This document shows, in pieces, positions 35,444 through 45,180 of a stretch of DNA of 64,000 bases. Origin of the DNA: an uncultured Coriobacteriaceae bacterium (GTDB lineage Bacteria > Actinomycetota > Coriobacteriia > Coriobacteriales > Atopobiaceae); NCBI GenBank assembly GCA_902779675.1, contig CACZCK010000003.1, positions 62,001-126,000 on the forward strand. Reading direction: 5' to 3'. The notes below the pieces were generated by a model. That model was given only the letters and a program-made list of their open reading frames with translations. It was not told the DNA's origin and made no database searches. Position numbers and translations under genes: made by a program. Each line of letters begins with the position of its first letter. Position 1 is the first letter of the stretch.

Positions 35444-36406
35444 ATGAACCCGACGCACGTCAGAATGACCATACCCGACAACGTCGACCCTGCCATCCTG
35501 ATGGGGCCAACCGATGCGCTGCTGAGGCGCATTGAGCGCTCCTTCGACGCCATGGTCACCGTGCGCGGCAACGTCATCTCGCTGGTCGGGCCAGCCGAGG
35601 CGGTCAACCAGGCAACGACGGTCTTCTCCAGGCTCATTTCGATGGTCGAGTCTGGGCGCACGCCCGAGGCATCCGACGTGGATTTGGTGATCGGGCAGGT
35701 GACCCACGGGGGCGGCGATCCGGTCGACTTCTCCGACGACATCCTGCTCACCTACCGCGGGCGCGCACTGCAACCCAAGACGGCAGGTCAGAAGCGCTAC
35801 ATCGACGCCATCCGCCGCAGCACCATCACCTTTGGCATCGGCCCTGCGGGCACGGGCAAGACCTATCTGGCCATGGCCATGGCGGTGGCGGCCCTCAAGC
35901 GCAAGGAGGTGGCGCGCATCGTCCTGGTGCGCCCGGTCGTGGAGGCCGGTGAGTCGTTGGGTTACCTCCCCGGAACGCTGCAGGAGAAGCTCGACCCCTA
36001 CATTCGTCCGCTCTACGACGCGCTCTTCGACATGACCGACATGGAGCGCGGCAACGCCCTCATCGAGCAGGGCATCATCGAGATTGCGCCGCTGGCGTTC
36101 ATGCGCGGGCGCACCATGAACAACGCCTTCGTGATACTCGACGAGGCGCAGAACACCACGCCCGACCAGATGAAGATGTTCCTCACGCGCCTGGGGTTCT
36201 CCTCCAAGTTCGTGGTGACCGGCGACGTCACGCAGCGCGACCTGCTCGGCGTCAACGGCCTTGACGTGGCCAGGAGGGTACTCGAGGGCATCGAAGACAT
36301 CTCGTTCGTCGACCTCGACCGCAATGACATCGTGCGCCATTCGCTGGTAGCGCGCATCGTTGACGCATACGAGGCCGACGAGGGAAGGGGGGCACGGCAT
36401 GGCTGA
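35444..36406 (+). CDS. phoH: PhoH family ATPase
   Basis: A 320-residue PhoH-like protein. A KH-like N-terminal segment (residues about 1-80) precedes a P-loop domain with GPAGTGKTYLAMAMA near residue 133 and Walker B VILDEAQNT near 230. PhoH proteins are linked to RNA metabolism and are almost always encoded just before ybeY, as here. The ATG at 35444 follows GGGAGGCC. It overlaps ybeY by eight bases. Confidence 0.94.
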   Translation: MNPTHVRMTIPDNVDPAILMGPTDALLRRIERSFDAMVTVRGNVISLVGPAEAVNQATTVFSRLISMVESGRTPEASDVDLVIGQVTHGGGDPVDFSDDILLTYRGRALQPKTAGQKRYIDAIRRSTITFGIGPAGTGKTYLAMAMAVAALKRKEVARIVLVRPVVEAGESLGYLPGTLQEKLDPYIRPLYDALFDMTDMERGNALIEQGIIEIAPLAFMRGRTMNNAFVILDEAQNTTPDQMKMFLTRLGFSSKFVVTGDVTQRDLLGVNGLDVARRVLEGIEDISFVDLDRNDIVRHSLVARIVDAYEADEGRGARHG

Positions 36407-36905
36407 GCTCGAACTCGACCTTAGCTACGACGAGGGGGTCGCCTGCGCGCTCGACGACGCCGAGCTGGAGCGCACGGTCGCGCTCGTGCTTGACGAGGAG
36501 GGGGTCGACCGCCCGTGCGGCCTGTCGCTCTCGGTTGTGACCGACGAGCACATGCACGAGCTCAATCGCGAGTGGCGTGAGGTCGACCGGCCGACGGATG
36601 TGCTCTCGCTGGAGTGCGAGCGTCCCGACGACCCCGACCTGGCGCCGGGAGAGCCCTGCGAGCTGGGCGACGTCGTGCTGGCGCCGGCGTACATCGCACG
36701 GCAGGCGGACTCGTTCGGCACCACCCCGGCAGACGAGACGCGGCTGCTTCTGGTCCATGGCGTGCTGCACCTGCTGGGTTACGACCACCTGGTGGACGAG
36801 GAAGCCGAAGTCATGGAGGCGCGAGAGGACTTCCTCGTCTCGCTGCTCGAGACCGACGGCGATCTGCGAGGCGTCCGCGTGACGCGACACGAGGACGACG
36901 CATGA
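36399..36905 (+). CDS. ybeY: Endoribonuclease YbeY
   Basis: A 168-residue metal-dependent RNase that matures the 3' end of 16S rRNA and takes part in ribosome quality control. The zinc-binding signature HGVLHLLGYDH is at about residues 118-128. RPTDVLSLE near 64 is also conserved. It starts at the ATG at 36399 inside the end of phoH and overlaps dgkA by four bases. Size and motifs are normal. Confidence 0.96.
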   Translation: MAELELDLSYDEGVACALDDAELERTVALVLDEEGVDRPCGLSLSVVTDEHMHELNREWREVDRPTDVLSLECERPDDPDLAPGEPCELGDVVLAPAYIARQADSFGTTPADETRLLLVHGVLHLLGYDHLVDEEAEVMEAREDFLVSLLETDGDLRGVRVTRHEDDA

Positions 36906-37285
36906 TACCCGGCACCGGCAGGAACCATCCCTCGTTCAGGCGCAGCTTCCTGTTTGCCCTTCAGGGCTTCAGGACGGCCTTCGCGACGGAGCGCAACATC
37001 AAGGTGATGCTTGGCGGCGGCGTCTTCGCCATCGCCATGGGGCTGCTCCTGCGCATCGACGCGATAGGGTGGGCGTGTATCCTGCTGTGCTGTGGCACGG
37101 TGATCGTTACGGAGCTGATCAACACGGCCATCGAGACGATTGTCGACCTCGTTTCGCCTGAATTCCATCCACTGGCCGGACGTGCTAAGGACATCGCGGC
37201 CGCCGCCTCGTGGACGATGTGTCTCACCTCGGTCGTGGTGGGGCTTATCGTGTACGGGCGGGCACTGTTCGCGCTGCTGGGCTAG
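36902..37285 (+). CDS. dgkA: Diacylglycerol / undecaprenol kinase
   Basis: A 127-residue membrane kinase of the DgkA family. Three hydrophobic helices are visible, and the signature ELINTAIETIVD is present near residues 62-73. In Gram-positive bacteria this family phosphorylates undecaprenol and so recycles the lipid carrier used for wall and teichoic acid synthesis. The ATG overlaps ybeY. The ybeY-dgkA-era order is conserved. Confidence 0.93.
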   Translation: MIPGTGRNHPSFRRSFLFALQGFRTAFATERNIKVMLGGGVFAIAMGLLLRIDAIGWACILLCCGTVIVTELINTAIETIVDLVSPEFHPLAGRAKDIAAAASWTMCLTSVVVGLIVYGRALFALLG

Positions 37286-37323
37286 GTCCGGCGGCATATC
37301 GCAAGACGAAAGGCGGCTGACCC

Positions 37324-38244
37324 ATGGCCGAGACCCAAGAGCAAACTCCCTTCACCAGCGGGTTCGTGGCGCTGGTCGGTCGTCCCAGTGTGGGAAAGTC
37401 CACGCTGCTCAATGCCTGCCTCGGCGAGAAGGTGGCCATCACCAGTCCCGTGGCGCAGACCACGCGCCGGCGCCTTCGTGCCGTGGTTAACACGCCCACC
37501 TCGCAGCTGGTGATAGTCGACACCCCCGGTTTGCACAAGCCCAAGGACGCGCTGGGCAAGGAGCTCAACCGTGTGGCGCTCGGCGAGCTGGCCGACGTCG
37601 ATGCGGTGGCCATGCTCATCGACGCCACCAAGCCGGTGGGCAGGGGAGACCAGTGGGTTGCCAATCACGTGCAGGCATCCGAGGCCGAGTACAAGCTGCT
37701 CGTCATCAGCAAGGCCGACATTGCGGCGCCCGAGCAGGTTGCCTCGCAGCTCGAGGCCGCGCGCCAGTTGGCCGATTTCGACGACGAGCTGGTCCTGTCG
37801 GCCACGGAGGGCTTCAACGTCGACTCTTTTGTGGCGCTGGTCTCCAAGCACCTGCCTGAGGGCCCCAAGTGGTTCCCCGACGACATGGACATCGACGCCA
37901 CTCCTGAGGACCTTGTGGCCGAGTTCGTGCGCGAGAAGGTCCTTCTCAACATGCGCCAGGAGATACCGCACTCGGTGGGTGTCATCTGTGACGACATCGA
38001 GTGGGGCAAGCATGACCACGCCTCGGTGACGGCCACCATCCTGGTGGAGCGCGAGAGCCAGAAGGGCATGGTCATCGGCAAGGGCGGCCGCATGATAAAG
38101 CGCATCGGCAGCGAGGCGCGTGCCGACATCGAGCGGCTCCTGGGCGCCAAGAGCGTGTTTCTCGACCTCTCGGTGCGCGTGCAGCCGCAATGGCGCCGTG
38201 ACGCAAACGAGATAAGGCGCCTGGGCTACCAGGCCGATGAGTAG
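37324..38244 (+). CDS. era: GTPase Era
   Basis: A 306-residue GTPase that checks 16S rRNA 3'-end maturation and 30S assembly. G1 GRPSVGKST near residues 20-28, G3 DTPGLHKP near 66, G4 in the variant form SKAD near 137. The C-terminal KH domain with GKGGRMIKRIGSEAR binds rRNA. The G4 motif has Ser in place of the usual Asn, which should still permit guanine binding but is worth noting. AAAGGCGG lies upstream of the ATG. Confidence 0.96.
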   Translation: MAETQEQTPFTSGFVALVGRPSVGKSTLLNACLGEKVAITSPVAQTTRRRLRAVVNTPTSQLVIVDTPGLHKPKDALGKELNRVALGELADVDAVAMLIDATKPVGRGDQWVANHVQASEAEYKLLVISKADIAAPEQVASQLEAARQLADFDDELVLSATEGFNVDSFVALVSKHLPEGPKWFPDDMDIDATPEDLVAEFVREKVLLNMRQEIPHSVGVICDDIEWGKHDHASVTATILVERESQKGMVIGKGGRMIKRIGSEARADIERLLGAKSVFLDLSVRVQPQWRRDANEIRRLGYQADE

Positions 38245-38255
38245 GAAGACGTCCC

Positions 38256-39008
38256 ATGGCGGGTGGTAGGAGGAGCACGCGCCAGCGCGCCATCGTGCTT
38301 GGCCGCACCAAGCTCGCCGAGCAGGACCTCATCCTGACGCTGCTCGCCGACACCGGCGAGCAGGTGCGCGCGGTCGCCAAAGGCGCGCGAAAGCCCGGCG
38401 GTAGGCTTGCATCGCGCTCTGAGCTCTTTGGCGAGATCGACCTCCTCGTGGCAGAGGGTCGCTCTCTGGGCATCGTGTCGGAGGCGACTATCGTCAATGC
38501 GCACGAGGGGCTTCGGGGCAGTCTCGAGCGGGTCTCGGCGGCCTCTGCCATGGCCGAGGTTGCACGCCTCACCTGCTATGAGGACGTGACAGACCCCTTC
38601 CTCTATCCCATACTCTCGCGAGCGCTCACCGCCTGCGAGCAGGCGGCCGACCAAGCCCACCTCGACCTTGCCGTGGCGGCTTACGCACTCAAGGTGCTCT
38701 CGCACGCAGGATGGAGGCCCGAGCTTACATCGTGCATCTCTTGCGGCGACCCAGCCGTCTCGCACTTCTCGGTCGCGGCTGGAGGCCTGCTGTGCTCAAG
38801 CTGCGCCAAGGACGTCGAAGGGGCACTCGAGCTGAGCTCAACCGAGGTGTCGTTGCTGAGGGCCCTCATCAGCCTCACGTTCGACCAGCTCCTCGAGGTC
38901 GAGATATCACCCGAGACGGCGGCTCTGCTCTTGTCGCTTGCGCACTCGTGGTGCGCAGTGCATCTGGACGCGCGCCTGAGGGCGTTCGAGTTCATGATGA
39001 GCGTATAA
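38256..39008 (+). CDS. recO: DNA repair protein RecO
   Basis: A 250-residue recombination mediator that loads RecA with RecR. An N-terminal OB fold (residues about 1-85) is followed by a helical domain with a zinc-finger-like CISCGD and CSSC pair near 165-185. Standard size. It closes the phoH-ybeY-dgkA-era-recO run, the end of the conserved block that begins at rpsT. Confidence 0.94.
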   Translation: MAGGRRSTRQRAIVLGRTKLAEQDLILTLLADTGEQVRAVAKGARKPGGRLASRSELFGEIDLLVAEGRSLGIVSEATIVNAHEGLRGSLERVSAASAMAEVARLTCYEDVTDPFLYPILSRALTACEQAADQAHLDLAVAAYALKVLSHAGWRPELTSCISCGDPAVSHFSVAAGGLLCSSCAKDVEGALELSSTEVSLLRALISLTFDQLLEVEISPETAALLLSLAHSWCAVHLDARLRAFEFMMSV

Positions 39009-39053
39009 GAACGATCTTGGTTACCTGCGCATTTCGTGAAGCAGGTCGCCTAT

Positions 39054-39082
39054 GTAAAGTGCCATGCACGCTCGTCTATACT
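39054..39082 (+). promoter_or_regulatory. Probable promoter of the third ricin-fold enzyme
   Basis: TATACT at 39077-39082 is a good -10; the -35 position (GTAAAG, 39054-39059) is poor. Transcription would start near 39089 and leave about 30 bases before the start codon. Confidence 0.45.
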
Positions 39083-39119
39083 TCTGGTGTTATGTGCAAA
39101 CTGAGAAAATGAGGGTGAT

Positions 39120-42100
39120 ATGCCTATGAAGCGACTCTCGATTCTGGCTCTGACCATAGGCCTTGCCTTGGCGATCAGCCCCTTGCCTGCATTGGCGCAG
39201 GACGAAACGGCCGTAGGCTCAAGCCCAATCGCAGTCGAAGATTCCACCATGACCCCCGGCGAGGGTGTAGACAATGTCACGACGACGGCGGCGATCGTCG
39301 ACGAAGAAGCCACCATAGAAGACGGCGTCCAGCCGGCAAACGACGAAGAGCCGGTCGAGTCGGGGGCTGAGGTCACCGAGGAGTCCGAGCCCACTGACGT
39401 CCAGGCAGGTCAAGATGTGGTGGCACCAGTTGCCGAAGAGACGGTACAGGATGATGAGGCAATGGTCGTCCAATCCGATGAGGAGACCACCCCGGAGGAG
39501 TCCGCACCGGAGGAGACCGTCGCGCGCATAGAGTCTGCGAAAAGGAATCTGGGCCTATCCGTCAGTTCGGGCAAGAATGGCGAGGCCGTTGCCCTCGCCG
39601 ATAACAAGTACCTGCTCGGAGAGTATTGGCATACCGTCCGCCACGATGATGGCTCCTATACCTTCTCGAACCTGAAGGGAAGCGGCTGGCTTTCGGTCTC
39701 TTGTAGCATCAAGTCTGGAGCTGACATCGTCATCAACACGAAGACCGGGCTTCACTGGCTGATGGGCAACAACGCAGACGGCTCGGTGTCGTTTGCTCCC
39801 ATGGGGTACGAGAGCTTGCGCATGCAACTACAGTCTGCAGCTGCCGCTGGCGTAAAGCTGTCGCTGGCCAATGCGAGCACCAGCTCGTTCCAGAAGTTCT
39901 ACCTCGACGTTCACGATGCGCTGACCGAGGCGCTCAACGAGGGCGAACGTTTAGACGACGGCGTCGTTGCGCTTTCGTTTGTCGGACGCCCGGACAGGGT
40001 GATGGAGGTGCGCAAGGCCTCGAAGGACAACAGCGCCAACGTTGCCGTATACATCGACAATGGCAAGCAGCACCAGAAGTTCGTCCTGGAGGGCGTCAGC
40101 AACGGGCTCTATGCCATACGGTCCGCGAATTCGGGAAAGATGGTCGAGGTCTCAGGCGGGTCTACGAAGGACGGCGCTAACGTCGCCCAGTACTCGCGCA
40201 ACGGGAAGATCCATCAGCTTTGGTACCTGGTCAAGGACGGAGAGGGCTATTCGCTGCGCAACGCCAAGAGCGGTCTTGTGCTTACGGTGCTGGGTGCCGA
40301 TCAGGGTGGCAACATCCAGCTTGGCACTGCGAATGGGTCGACCAATCAGCTTGTTACCATCACCTACGTCAACCTTTTTGACGATGGCAGCGTATACAAG
40401 GTCAGTCCCACCTATGCGCAGAGCATGTACCTTGGCGTCAACAAGAATTCGGGTGCGGCAAACACCAACGTCCAGCTCGCCAACTCCGGTGATCTGCTGG
40501 GGCTGTACTGGCGCGTCAAGGTCAATTCCGACAGGTCGATATCCCTCTATAACGTCAAGGGCAACATGGCGCTGGCAGCCGACGGCACACTTGTAAGCGG
40601 GCATAACGCATTGGTCAAGAGCGGAAGCGGGACTGCTTGGATTGCCTGCGTGAACGATGATGGCACCATTACGCTGAAGCCTCGTGACAATAAGGCGATC
40701 GCCCTCGACGTACGCAGGGCACTGTCTGCCGACGGCTCCAACGTCTGGCTGTACACCTCCAACGGCGGAAAGGCCCAGAAGTTCATCTTTGTGGCCAACG
40801 CGCCTCTGACGGCTGCCGTGGCCGCCGCCAAGCCCTTCGACACGGGAATTTACACGCTCGGCAGCATCAGCGCGTCGGGAAAGATGATCGACGTCAAGGA
40901 CGGTTCTAAGGCTCAGGGCGCCAACGTTCAGATATACGCTAGCGACGGTAAGTCAAAGCAGAAGTATGAGCTTGAGTACCAGGGCAACGGACTCTATCGC
41001 ATACAGGCAGCCCATTCTGGCAAGTTCATCGGTGTTTTGAACGCTTCGACGAAGTCTGGCGCGAACGTCGCTACGTTTTCTCGCAGTGACATCCTTTCCC
41101 AGTATTGGTATTTCGAAAAGTGCGGCAGCGGCTATAGCATCAAGAATGCCAAGAGTGGCCTTGCCCTCGACATCCAGGGCAACAAGAAGGCAAATGGCAC
41201 GAACATCGAGGTCTATACGGCGAAGGGTTCGGCAAACCAGCAGTTTGCGGTCAAGTCCGTTCAGCTCGTAGCCAATGGCACGTATGTGATCACCTCAGAG
41301 CTTGCGCTTCCCCTGGTTCTCGACATCAAGGACAGTTCCAAGGCAAACAGCGCCAACGTACAGCTAAACCGCAGCCTCGGCGCTGCCTCGCAAAAGTTCG
41401 TGATCACGCATCTGGGCAATGGCATATACAAGATCATCAACAAGGCTTCTGGAAAGTCGCTGGATGTGAAGGGTGCCTCAACGGAAAACAGCGCAAATGT
41501 AGCTCAATACACCTACAAGAACGCTGACAACCAGAAGTGGCGCATCGGCGTGTCAGACAACGGCGGCATTACCTTCCAGTCGGTCAAGAGTGGCAAGATG
41601 CTCGACGCGAAGGGTGGCGTCAAGAAGATCGGCACCAACGTGATCCAGTACGCCGCCAACAACAAGAGCTCGCAGGGATGGGTGCTCAAGAGCGGCTCGT
41701 GGAGTTTTGGCACCGAAGTCGTCAGGATCGCAAAGACGCAGCTTGGTGGCACGTACTCCTACGTGAGCAGCGGCTACTTCCCCTCGACCAAGTCGTACAA
41801 CTGCAGCGGCCTTACGTGGTGGGTGTATCATACCGTCGGCTACGACGTGTCTCATAACCAGGGCTACTACTCGGCCTATACGGGGGAGACCAACACCACC
41901 AACTCCACCATGTGGCAGACCGAGCGCGCGGGCAACTGGAAGACCAACCCGAAGGACCTGCAACCTGGCGACCTCGTTTACTTCTCGCCCATTGCTGGCA
42001 TTTGTGACAAGTGGCATACCGGACATGTGGGCATCTACGTGGGCAACAACCAGATGATTCACGCCTGGCCGACGACTGGCGTCTGCTATGCGGATATCTA

Positions 42101-42149
42101 TAACTTCTCGGCCAAGAACAGATTCGTGGGCGGCGGCCTGCCACTGTAG
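39120..42149 (+). CDS. Secreted ricin-fold protein with C-terminal NlpC/P60 peptidase
   Basis: A 1009-residue secreted protein with the same plan as the two ricin-fold genes near the left edge. Residues 1-26 are a signal peptide (cleavage after PALA), 27 to about 140 an acidic Glu/Asp/Thr/Val linker, about 150-860 a longer run of ricin-type repeats (SGKMVEV, SANVAQY, NQKW-like units), and 863-1009 an NlpC/P60 domain with Cys895 in YNCSGLTWW and His969 in TGHVGIYVG. This family cuts D-gamma-Glu to diamino-acid bonds in peptidoglycan stems. The start may be ATG 39120 or 39126; GAGGG lies at 39111. It is a single-gene unit with its own promoter and terminator. Confidence 0.9.
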   Translation: MPMKRLSILALTIGLALAISPLPALAQDETAVGSSPIAVEDSTMTPGEGVDNVTTTAAIVDEEATIEDGVQPANDEEPVESGAEVTEESEPTDVQAGQDVVAPVAEETVQDDEAMVVQSDEETTPEESAPEETVARIESAKRNLGLSVSSGKNGEAVALADNKYLLGEYWHTVRHDDGSYTFSNLKGSGWLSVSCSIKSGADIVINTKTGLHWLMGNNADGSVSFAPMGYESLRMQLQSAAAAGVKLSLANASTSSFQKFYLDVHDALTEALNEGERLDDGVVALSFVGRPDRVMEVRKASKDNSANVAVYIDNGKQHQKFVLEGVSNGLYAIRSANSGKMVEVSGGSTKDGANVAQYSRNGKIHQLWYLVKDGEGYSLRNAKSGLVLTVLGADQGGNIQLGTANGSTNQLVTITYVNLFDDGSVYKVSPTYAQSMYLGVNKNSGAANTNVQLANSGDLLGLYWRVKVNSDRSISLYNVKGNMALAADGTLVSGHNALVKSGSGTAWIACVNDDGTITLKPRDNKAIALDVRRALSADGSNVWLYTSNGGKAQKFIFVANAPLTAAVAAAKPFDTGIYTLGSISASGKMIDVKDGSKAQGANVQIYASDGKSKQKYELEYQGNGLYRIQAAHSGKFIGVLNASTKSGANVATFSRSDILSQYWYFEKCGSGYSIKNAKSGLALDIQGNKKANGTNIEVYTAKGSANQQFAVKSVQLVANGTYVITSELALPLVLDIKDSSKANSANVQLNRSLGAASQKFVITHLGNGIYKIINKASGKSLDVKGASTENSANVAQYTYKNADNQKWRIGVSDNGGITFQSVKSGKMLDAKGGVKKIGTNVIQYAANNKSSQGWVLKSGSWSFGTEVVRIAKTQLGGTYSYVSSGYFPSTKSYNCSGLTWWVYHTVGYDVSHNQGYYSAYTGETNTTNSTMWQTERAGNWKTNPKDLQPGDLVYFSPIAGICDKWHTGHVGIYVGNNQMIHAWPTTGVCYADIYNFSAKNRFVGGGLPL

Positions 42150-42175
42150 GCACTACACGACATCTCAGTCATGAG

Positions 42176-42209
42176 CAAAGGCTCCATGCAGGTCATGGAG
42201 CCTTTGTGT
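42176..42209 (+). terminator. Terminator after the third ricin-fold gene
   Basis: A 13-bp perfect stem (42176-42188 with 42194-42206, loop CAGGT) is followed by TGTTTG. Its downstream edge overlaps the proposed rpsO -35 element. Confidence 0.8.
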
Positions 42210-42232
42210 TTGCAGCGCCAGCATGCTACTAT
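42204..42232 (+). promoter_or_regulatory. Probable rpsO promoter
   Basis: TTGTGT at 42204-42209 and TACTAT at 42227-42232 are spaced by 17 bases. The predicted start near 42239 leaves an 84-base leader before rpsO. The -35 sits in the terminator of the preceding gene. Confidence 0.5.
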
Positions 42233-42322
42233 GTCCCGGTCAGTACCCCGTACTTGGAGGCTCGCCACACCTTGACGGCCATCTCAGTTCGGGGCGAATC
42301 TGTGTAGAAAGGTGGTTTTGTC

Positions 42323-42598
42323 ATGATTACCAAGGAGCGCAAGGCCGAGCTCATCAAGCAGTACGGCAAGAACGAGAACGACTCTGGTTCTGCTGCCGTG
42401 CAGGTCGCCATCCTGACCGACCGCATTCGTGAGCTCACCGAGCACATGAAGACCCACAAGAAGGACTTCCACACCCGCCGCGGCCTGCTGATGCTGGTCG
42501 GCAAGCGTCGTCGCCTGCTTTCCTACATCAAGAAGGGCGACATCGAGGCCTATCGTACGCTGATCAAGAGCCTCGGCATCCGCGACAACATTCAGTAA
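42323..42598 (+). CDS. rpsO: 30S ribosomal protein S15
   Basis: A 91-residue S15 that binds 16S rRNA and bridges to the 50S subunit. Family features: [14 protein letters not shown] at the start, [24 protein letters not shown] in the middle, and [20 protein letters not shown] lies nine bases before the ATG. rpsO-pnp is a conserved pair, here separated by a structured 133-base spacer. Confidence 0.97.
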   Translation: MITKERKAELIKQYGKNENDSGSAAVQVAILTDRIRELTEHMKTHKKDFHTRRGLLMLVGKRRRLLSYIKKGDIEAYRTLIKSLGIRDNIQ

Positions 42599-42610
42599 TC
42601 AGGCACGAAT

Positions 42611-42708
42611 GGGGCGCCTCCGGGCGCCCCTTTGGTATGTGCGCGGGAAGGGCCCGCGCACGCGGACGCACTGTCCGCAAGACGGCCCGCCTGCAATGGG
42701 GCAGGCGG
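42611..42708 (+). promoter_or_regulatory. Four consecutive hairpins in the rpsO-pnp spacer
   Basis: Stems: 42611-42618 with 42623-42630 (8 bp, followed by TTT, a possible terminator), 42639-42647 with 42653-42661 (9 bp), 42662-42667 with 42673-42678 (6 bp) and 42687-42694 with 42701-42708 (8 bp). In other bacteria the pnp leader is cut and controls PNPase by feedback; a similar role is inferred here. Confidence 0.65.
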
Positions 42709-42731
42709 AGATGAGAGGAACAGAAAGACTT

Positions 42732-44942
42732 ATGGCAAAGGTTACTCACGAGTTCGACCTCTACGGCAAGCACTACGTCCTCGAGACGGGCGAGCTCGCG
42801 AAGCAGGCCACCGGTGCGTGCCTCGTGCGCCAGGGCGACACCACGGCAATCGTTACCGTGGTCGTCTCCAAGGAGCGCAAGGACTACGACTTCTTCCCGC
42901 TGACCGTTGATTTCATCGAGAAGATGTACGCCGTGGGCCGCATCCCGGGCGGTTACCTCAAGCGCGAGGCGCGTCCGTCCGAGAAGGGCACCCTCACCGC
43001 CCGCATGATCGACCGCCCGCTGCGCCCGTCGTTCCCTGACGGCTTCCGCAACGAGGTCCAGGTTGTCGCCACCTCGCTGGTCGCCGACCAGGTCAATCCG
43101 ATTGATGTCATCTGCACCATGGGCGCGAGTGCCGCGCTCACCGTGGGTGGCGTGCCCTTCGAGGGCCCTCTGGCCTGTGTGCGCATCGGACGCGACCGCG
43201 ACACCCACGAGCTGCTGGTCAACCCCACCTACGAGGAGCGTGACAACTCCGATCTCGACCTCGAGCTCGCCGGTACCGGCGACTTCATCAGCATGCTCGA
43301 GGCCGGCGCCGAGGAGATCAGCGAGGAGGAGATGCTTGAGGCCATGATGTTCGGCCAGAAGGCCATCGGTGCCTTCTGCGAGCAGCAGCAGATCTTCTTC
43401 GACAAGGTCCGCGAGGCCAACGGCGACTTCCCGCAGCGCGAGTACATCCTCGACGAGCCCGTCGCCGAGGTTCACGACCGCGTCTTCGCCCACATGGACG
43501 AGATGGGTGCCGCCCTGCGCGATGCCGACAAGGCCTCCCGCATCGGCAAGGTCGAGGAGCTCAAGGCTGCCATCCGCGCCGAGTTCACCGAGGAGGAGCA
43601 GCTCCGTTGGAGCCGCGAGCTCAACGTCGAGCTCAAGGGCCTCGAGAAGCACGCCATGCGCCTTATGGTGGTCAACACCGGCGAGCGCGTCGACGGCCGT
43701 ACGGCCACCGAGGTCCGTCCGCTGATGGTCAAGCCCGACTACCTGCCGCTGGTGCACGGCTCCGGCCTCTTCCAGCGTGGCCAGACGCAGGTGCTCTCCA
43801 TCGCCACGCTCGGCATGCTCAACGAGTGGCAGCGCCTCGACACCATCGAGCCCGTCGATGGCAAGCGCTACATCCACCACTACAACTTCCCGCCGTACTG
43901 CACCGGCGAGACGGGCCGTATGGGTGCCCCCAAGCGCCGCGAGCTGGGTCACGGTGCCCTGGCCGAGCGCGCCCTGCTGCCGGTGATCCCCTCCGAGGAG
44001 GAGTTCCCCTATACCATTCGCGTCGTCTCCGAGGTCATGGAGTCCAACGGCTCCTCCTCCATGGCGTCGACCTGCGGCTCCACGCTCGCCCTCATGGACG
44101 CGGGCGTGCCCATCAAGCGCCCCGTCTCCGGTGTGGCCATGGGCCTCATCCAGGAGGAGGGCAAGACCGTCGTGCTCACCGACATCCAGGGCCTCGAGGA
44201 CTTCCTCGGCGACATGGACTTCAAGGTATGCGGCACGACCAAGGGCATCACGGCCATGCAGCTCGACAACAAGGCCACGGGTCTCACCACCGAGATCTTC
44301 CGCGCCGCCTTCGAGCAGAGCCACGAGGGCCGCATGCACATCCTCGACGCCATGATCGACGCCATTCCTGCACCGCGCGAGGCCACCAAGGACACCGCGC
44401 CGCAGATCATCAGCCTCACCATCCCGACCGACAAGATCCGCGACGTCATCGGCAGCGGCGGCAAGGTCATCCGCGGCATTCAGGATGACACCGGTGCCAC
44501 CATCGACATCCAGGAAGACGGCACCGTCTTCATCGCCGGCGTCGGCGGTGCGGGCGAGGAGGCTGCAGAGCGCATCCGTGCCATCGTCAAGGTGCCCGAG
44601 GTCGGCGAGATCTACACTGGCCGCGTTGTGGGCATCCAGGCCTTTGGTGCCTTTGTCGAGCTGCTGCCCGGCAAGGACGGCCTGCTGCACATCAGCCGTG
44701 TGGCCCAGGGCCGTGTCGACAAGGTCGAGGACGTGCTCTCCATCGGTGACGAGGTCAAGGTTCAGGTTCTCGAGGTCGACGAGAAGGGCAAGATCAGCCT
44801 CGATCGTCTCGACAAGCCCGAGGCTCCCGCAGGTGCGCCGCGCAAGCGCGAGGGCAACGCCAAGGGTGGCAACACCCGCACCCGCAAGCCCGGCGATGGC
44901 ACCCGTGGCAATCGCCAGCCGCGCCGCCACCACGAGGGCTAG
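42732..44942 (+). CDS. pnp: Polyribonucleotide nucleotidyltransferase (PNPase)
   Basis: A 736-residue phosphorolytic 3'-5' exoribonuclease. Two RNase PH-like domains flank an alpha-helical linker; the first has [24 protein letters not shown]-type residues (near 75-98) and the second [11 protein letters not shown] near 438. A KH domain ([13 protein letters not shown]) and an S1 domain ([18 protein letters not shown]) follow. The last 40 residues are basic and disordered ([15 protein letters not shown]), a likely extra RNA-binding tail. ATG is preceded by GAGAGGAA. Confidence 0.97.
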   Translation: MAKVTHEFDLYGKHYVLETGELAKQATGACLVRQGDTTAIVTVVVSKERKDYDFFPLTVDFIEKMYAVGRIPGGYLKREARPSEKGTLTARMIDRPLRPSFPDGFRNEVQVVATSLVADQVNPIDVICTMGASAALTVGGVPFEGPLACVRIGRDRDTHELLVNPTYEERDNSDLDLELAGTGDFISMLEAGAEEISEEEMLEAMMFGQKAIGAFCEQQQIFFDKVREANGDFPQREYILDEPVAEVHDRVFAHMDEMGAALRDADKASRIGKVEELKAAIRAEFTEEEQLRWSRELNVELKGLEKHAMRLMVVNTGERVDGRTATEVRPLMVKPDYLPLVHGSGLFQRGQTQVLSIATLGMLNEWQRLDTIEPVDGKRYIHHYNFPPYCTGETGRMGAPKRRELGHGALAERALLPVIPSEEEFPYTIRVVSEVMESNGSSSMASTCGSTLALMDAGVPIKRPVSGVAMGLIQEEGKTVVLTDIQGLEDFLGDMDFKVCGTTKGITAMQLDNKATGLTTEIFRAAFEQSHEGRMHILDAMIDAIPAPREATKDTAPQIISLTIPTDKIRDVIGSGGKVIRGIQDDTGATIDIQEDGTVFIAGVGGAGEEAAERIRAIVKVPEVGEIYTGRVVGIQAFGAFVELLPGKDGLLHISRVAQGRVDKVEDVLSIGDEVKVQVLEVDEKGKISLDRLDKPEAPAGAPRKREGNAKGGNTRTRKPGDGTRGNRQPRRHHEG

Positions 44943-44972
44943 ACGCCACGTACCGTATGTACCTAAGCTAAG

Positions 44973-45003
44973 CGAGGCGGGAGTGCAGGGCGCTCCCGCC
45001 TCG
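44973..45003 (+). terminator. Terminator of pnp
   Basis: An 11-bp stem (44973-44983 with 44993-45003, nine-base loop) starts 30 bases after the pnp stop. TCTCGT follows, with only scattered T. Confidence 0.7.
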
Positions 45004-45089
45004 TCTCGTATGTCGCGACGTTAGCGAGCAATGCGCAATTGACGCTTTTCTCGCATGAGCAGTCGCGAACGGTCTACGATCGCGTCCGT

Positions 45090-45118
45090 TTGACTATACT
45101 TAATGGGTTGAATAGAAG
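45090..45118 (+). promoter_or_regulatory. Probable promoter of the RNase J gene
   Basis: TTGACT at 45090-45095, 17 bases, then TAGAAG at 45113-45118. An overlapping TATACT at 45095-45100 could be an alternative -10 but lacks a good -35. The 238-base gap from pnp otherwise holds only the terminator. Confidence 0.5.
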
Positions 45119-45180
45119 TCCGCGTTGTGACGCGGCAGAGATATACACCTTAAACGGACGACGGAAGGATCTTCTCTTAC

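Noticed and set aside
42564-44933. A 789-codon open frame antisense to pnp, and a similar 655-codon frame antisense to kup (24764-26731)
   Set aside because: Both mirror the codon pattern of highly GC-biased genes on the other strand; the translations are Val/Gly/Asp/His-rich with no domain, and the + strand genes are certain.
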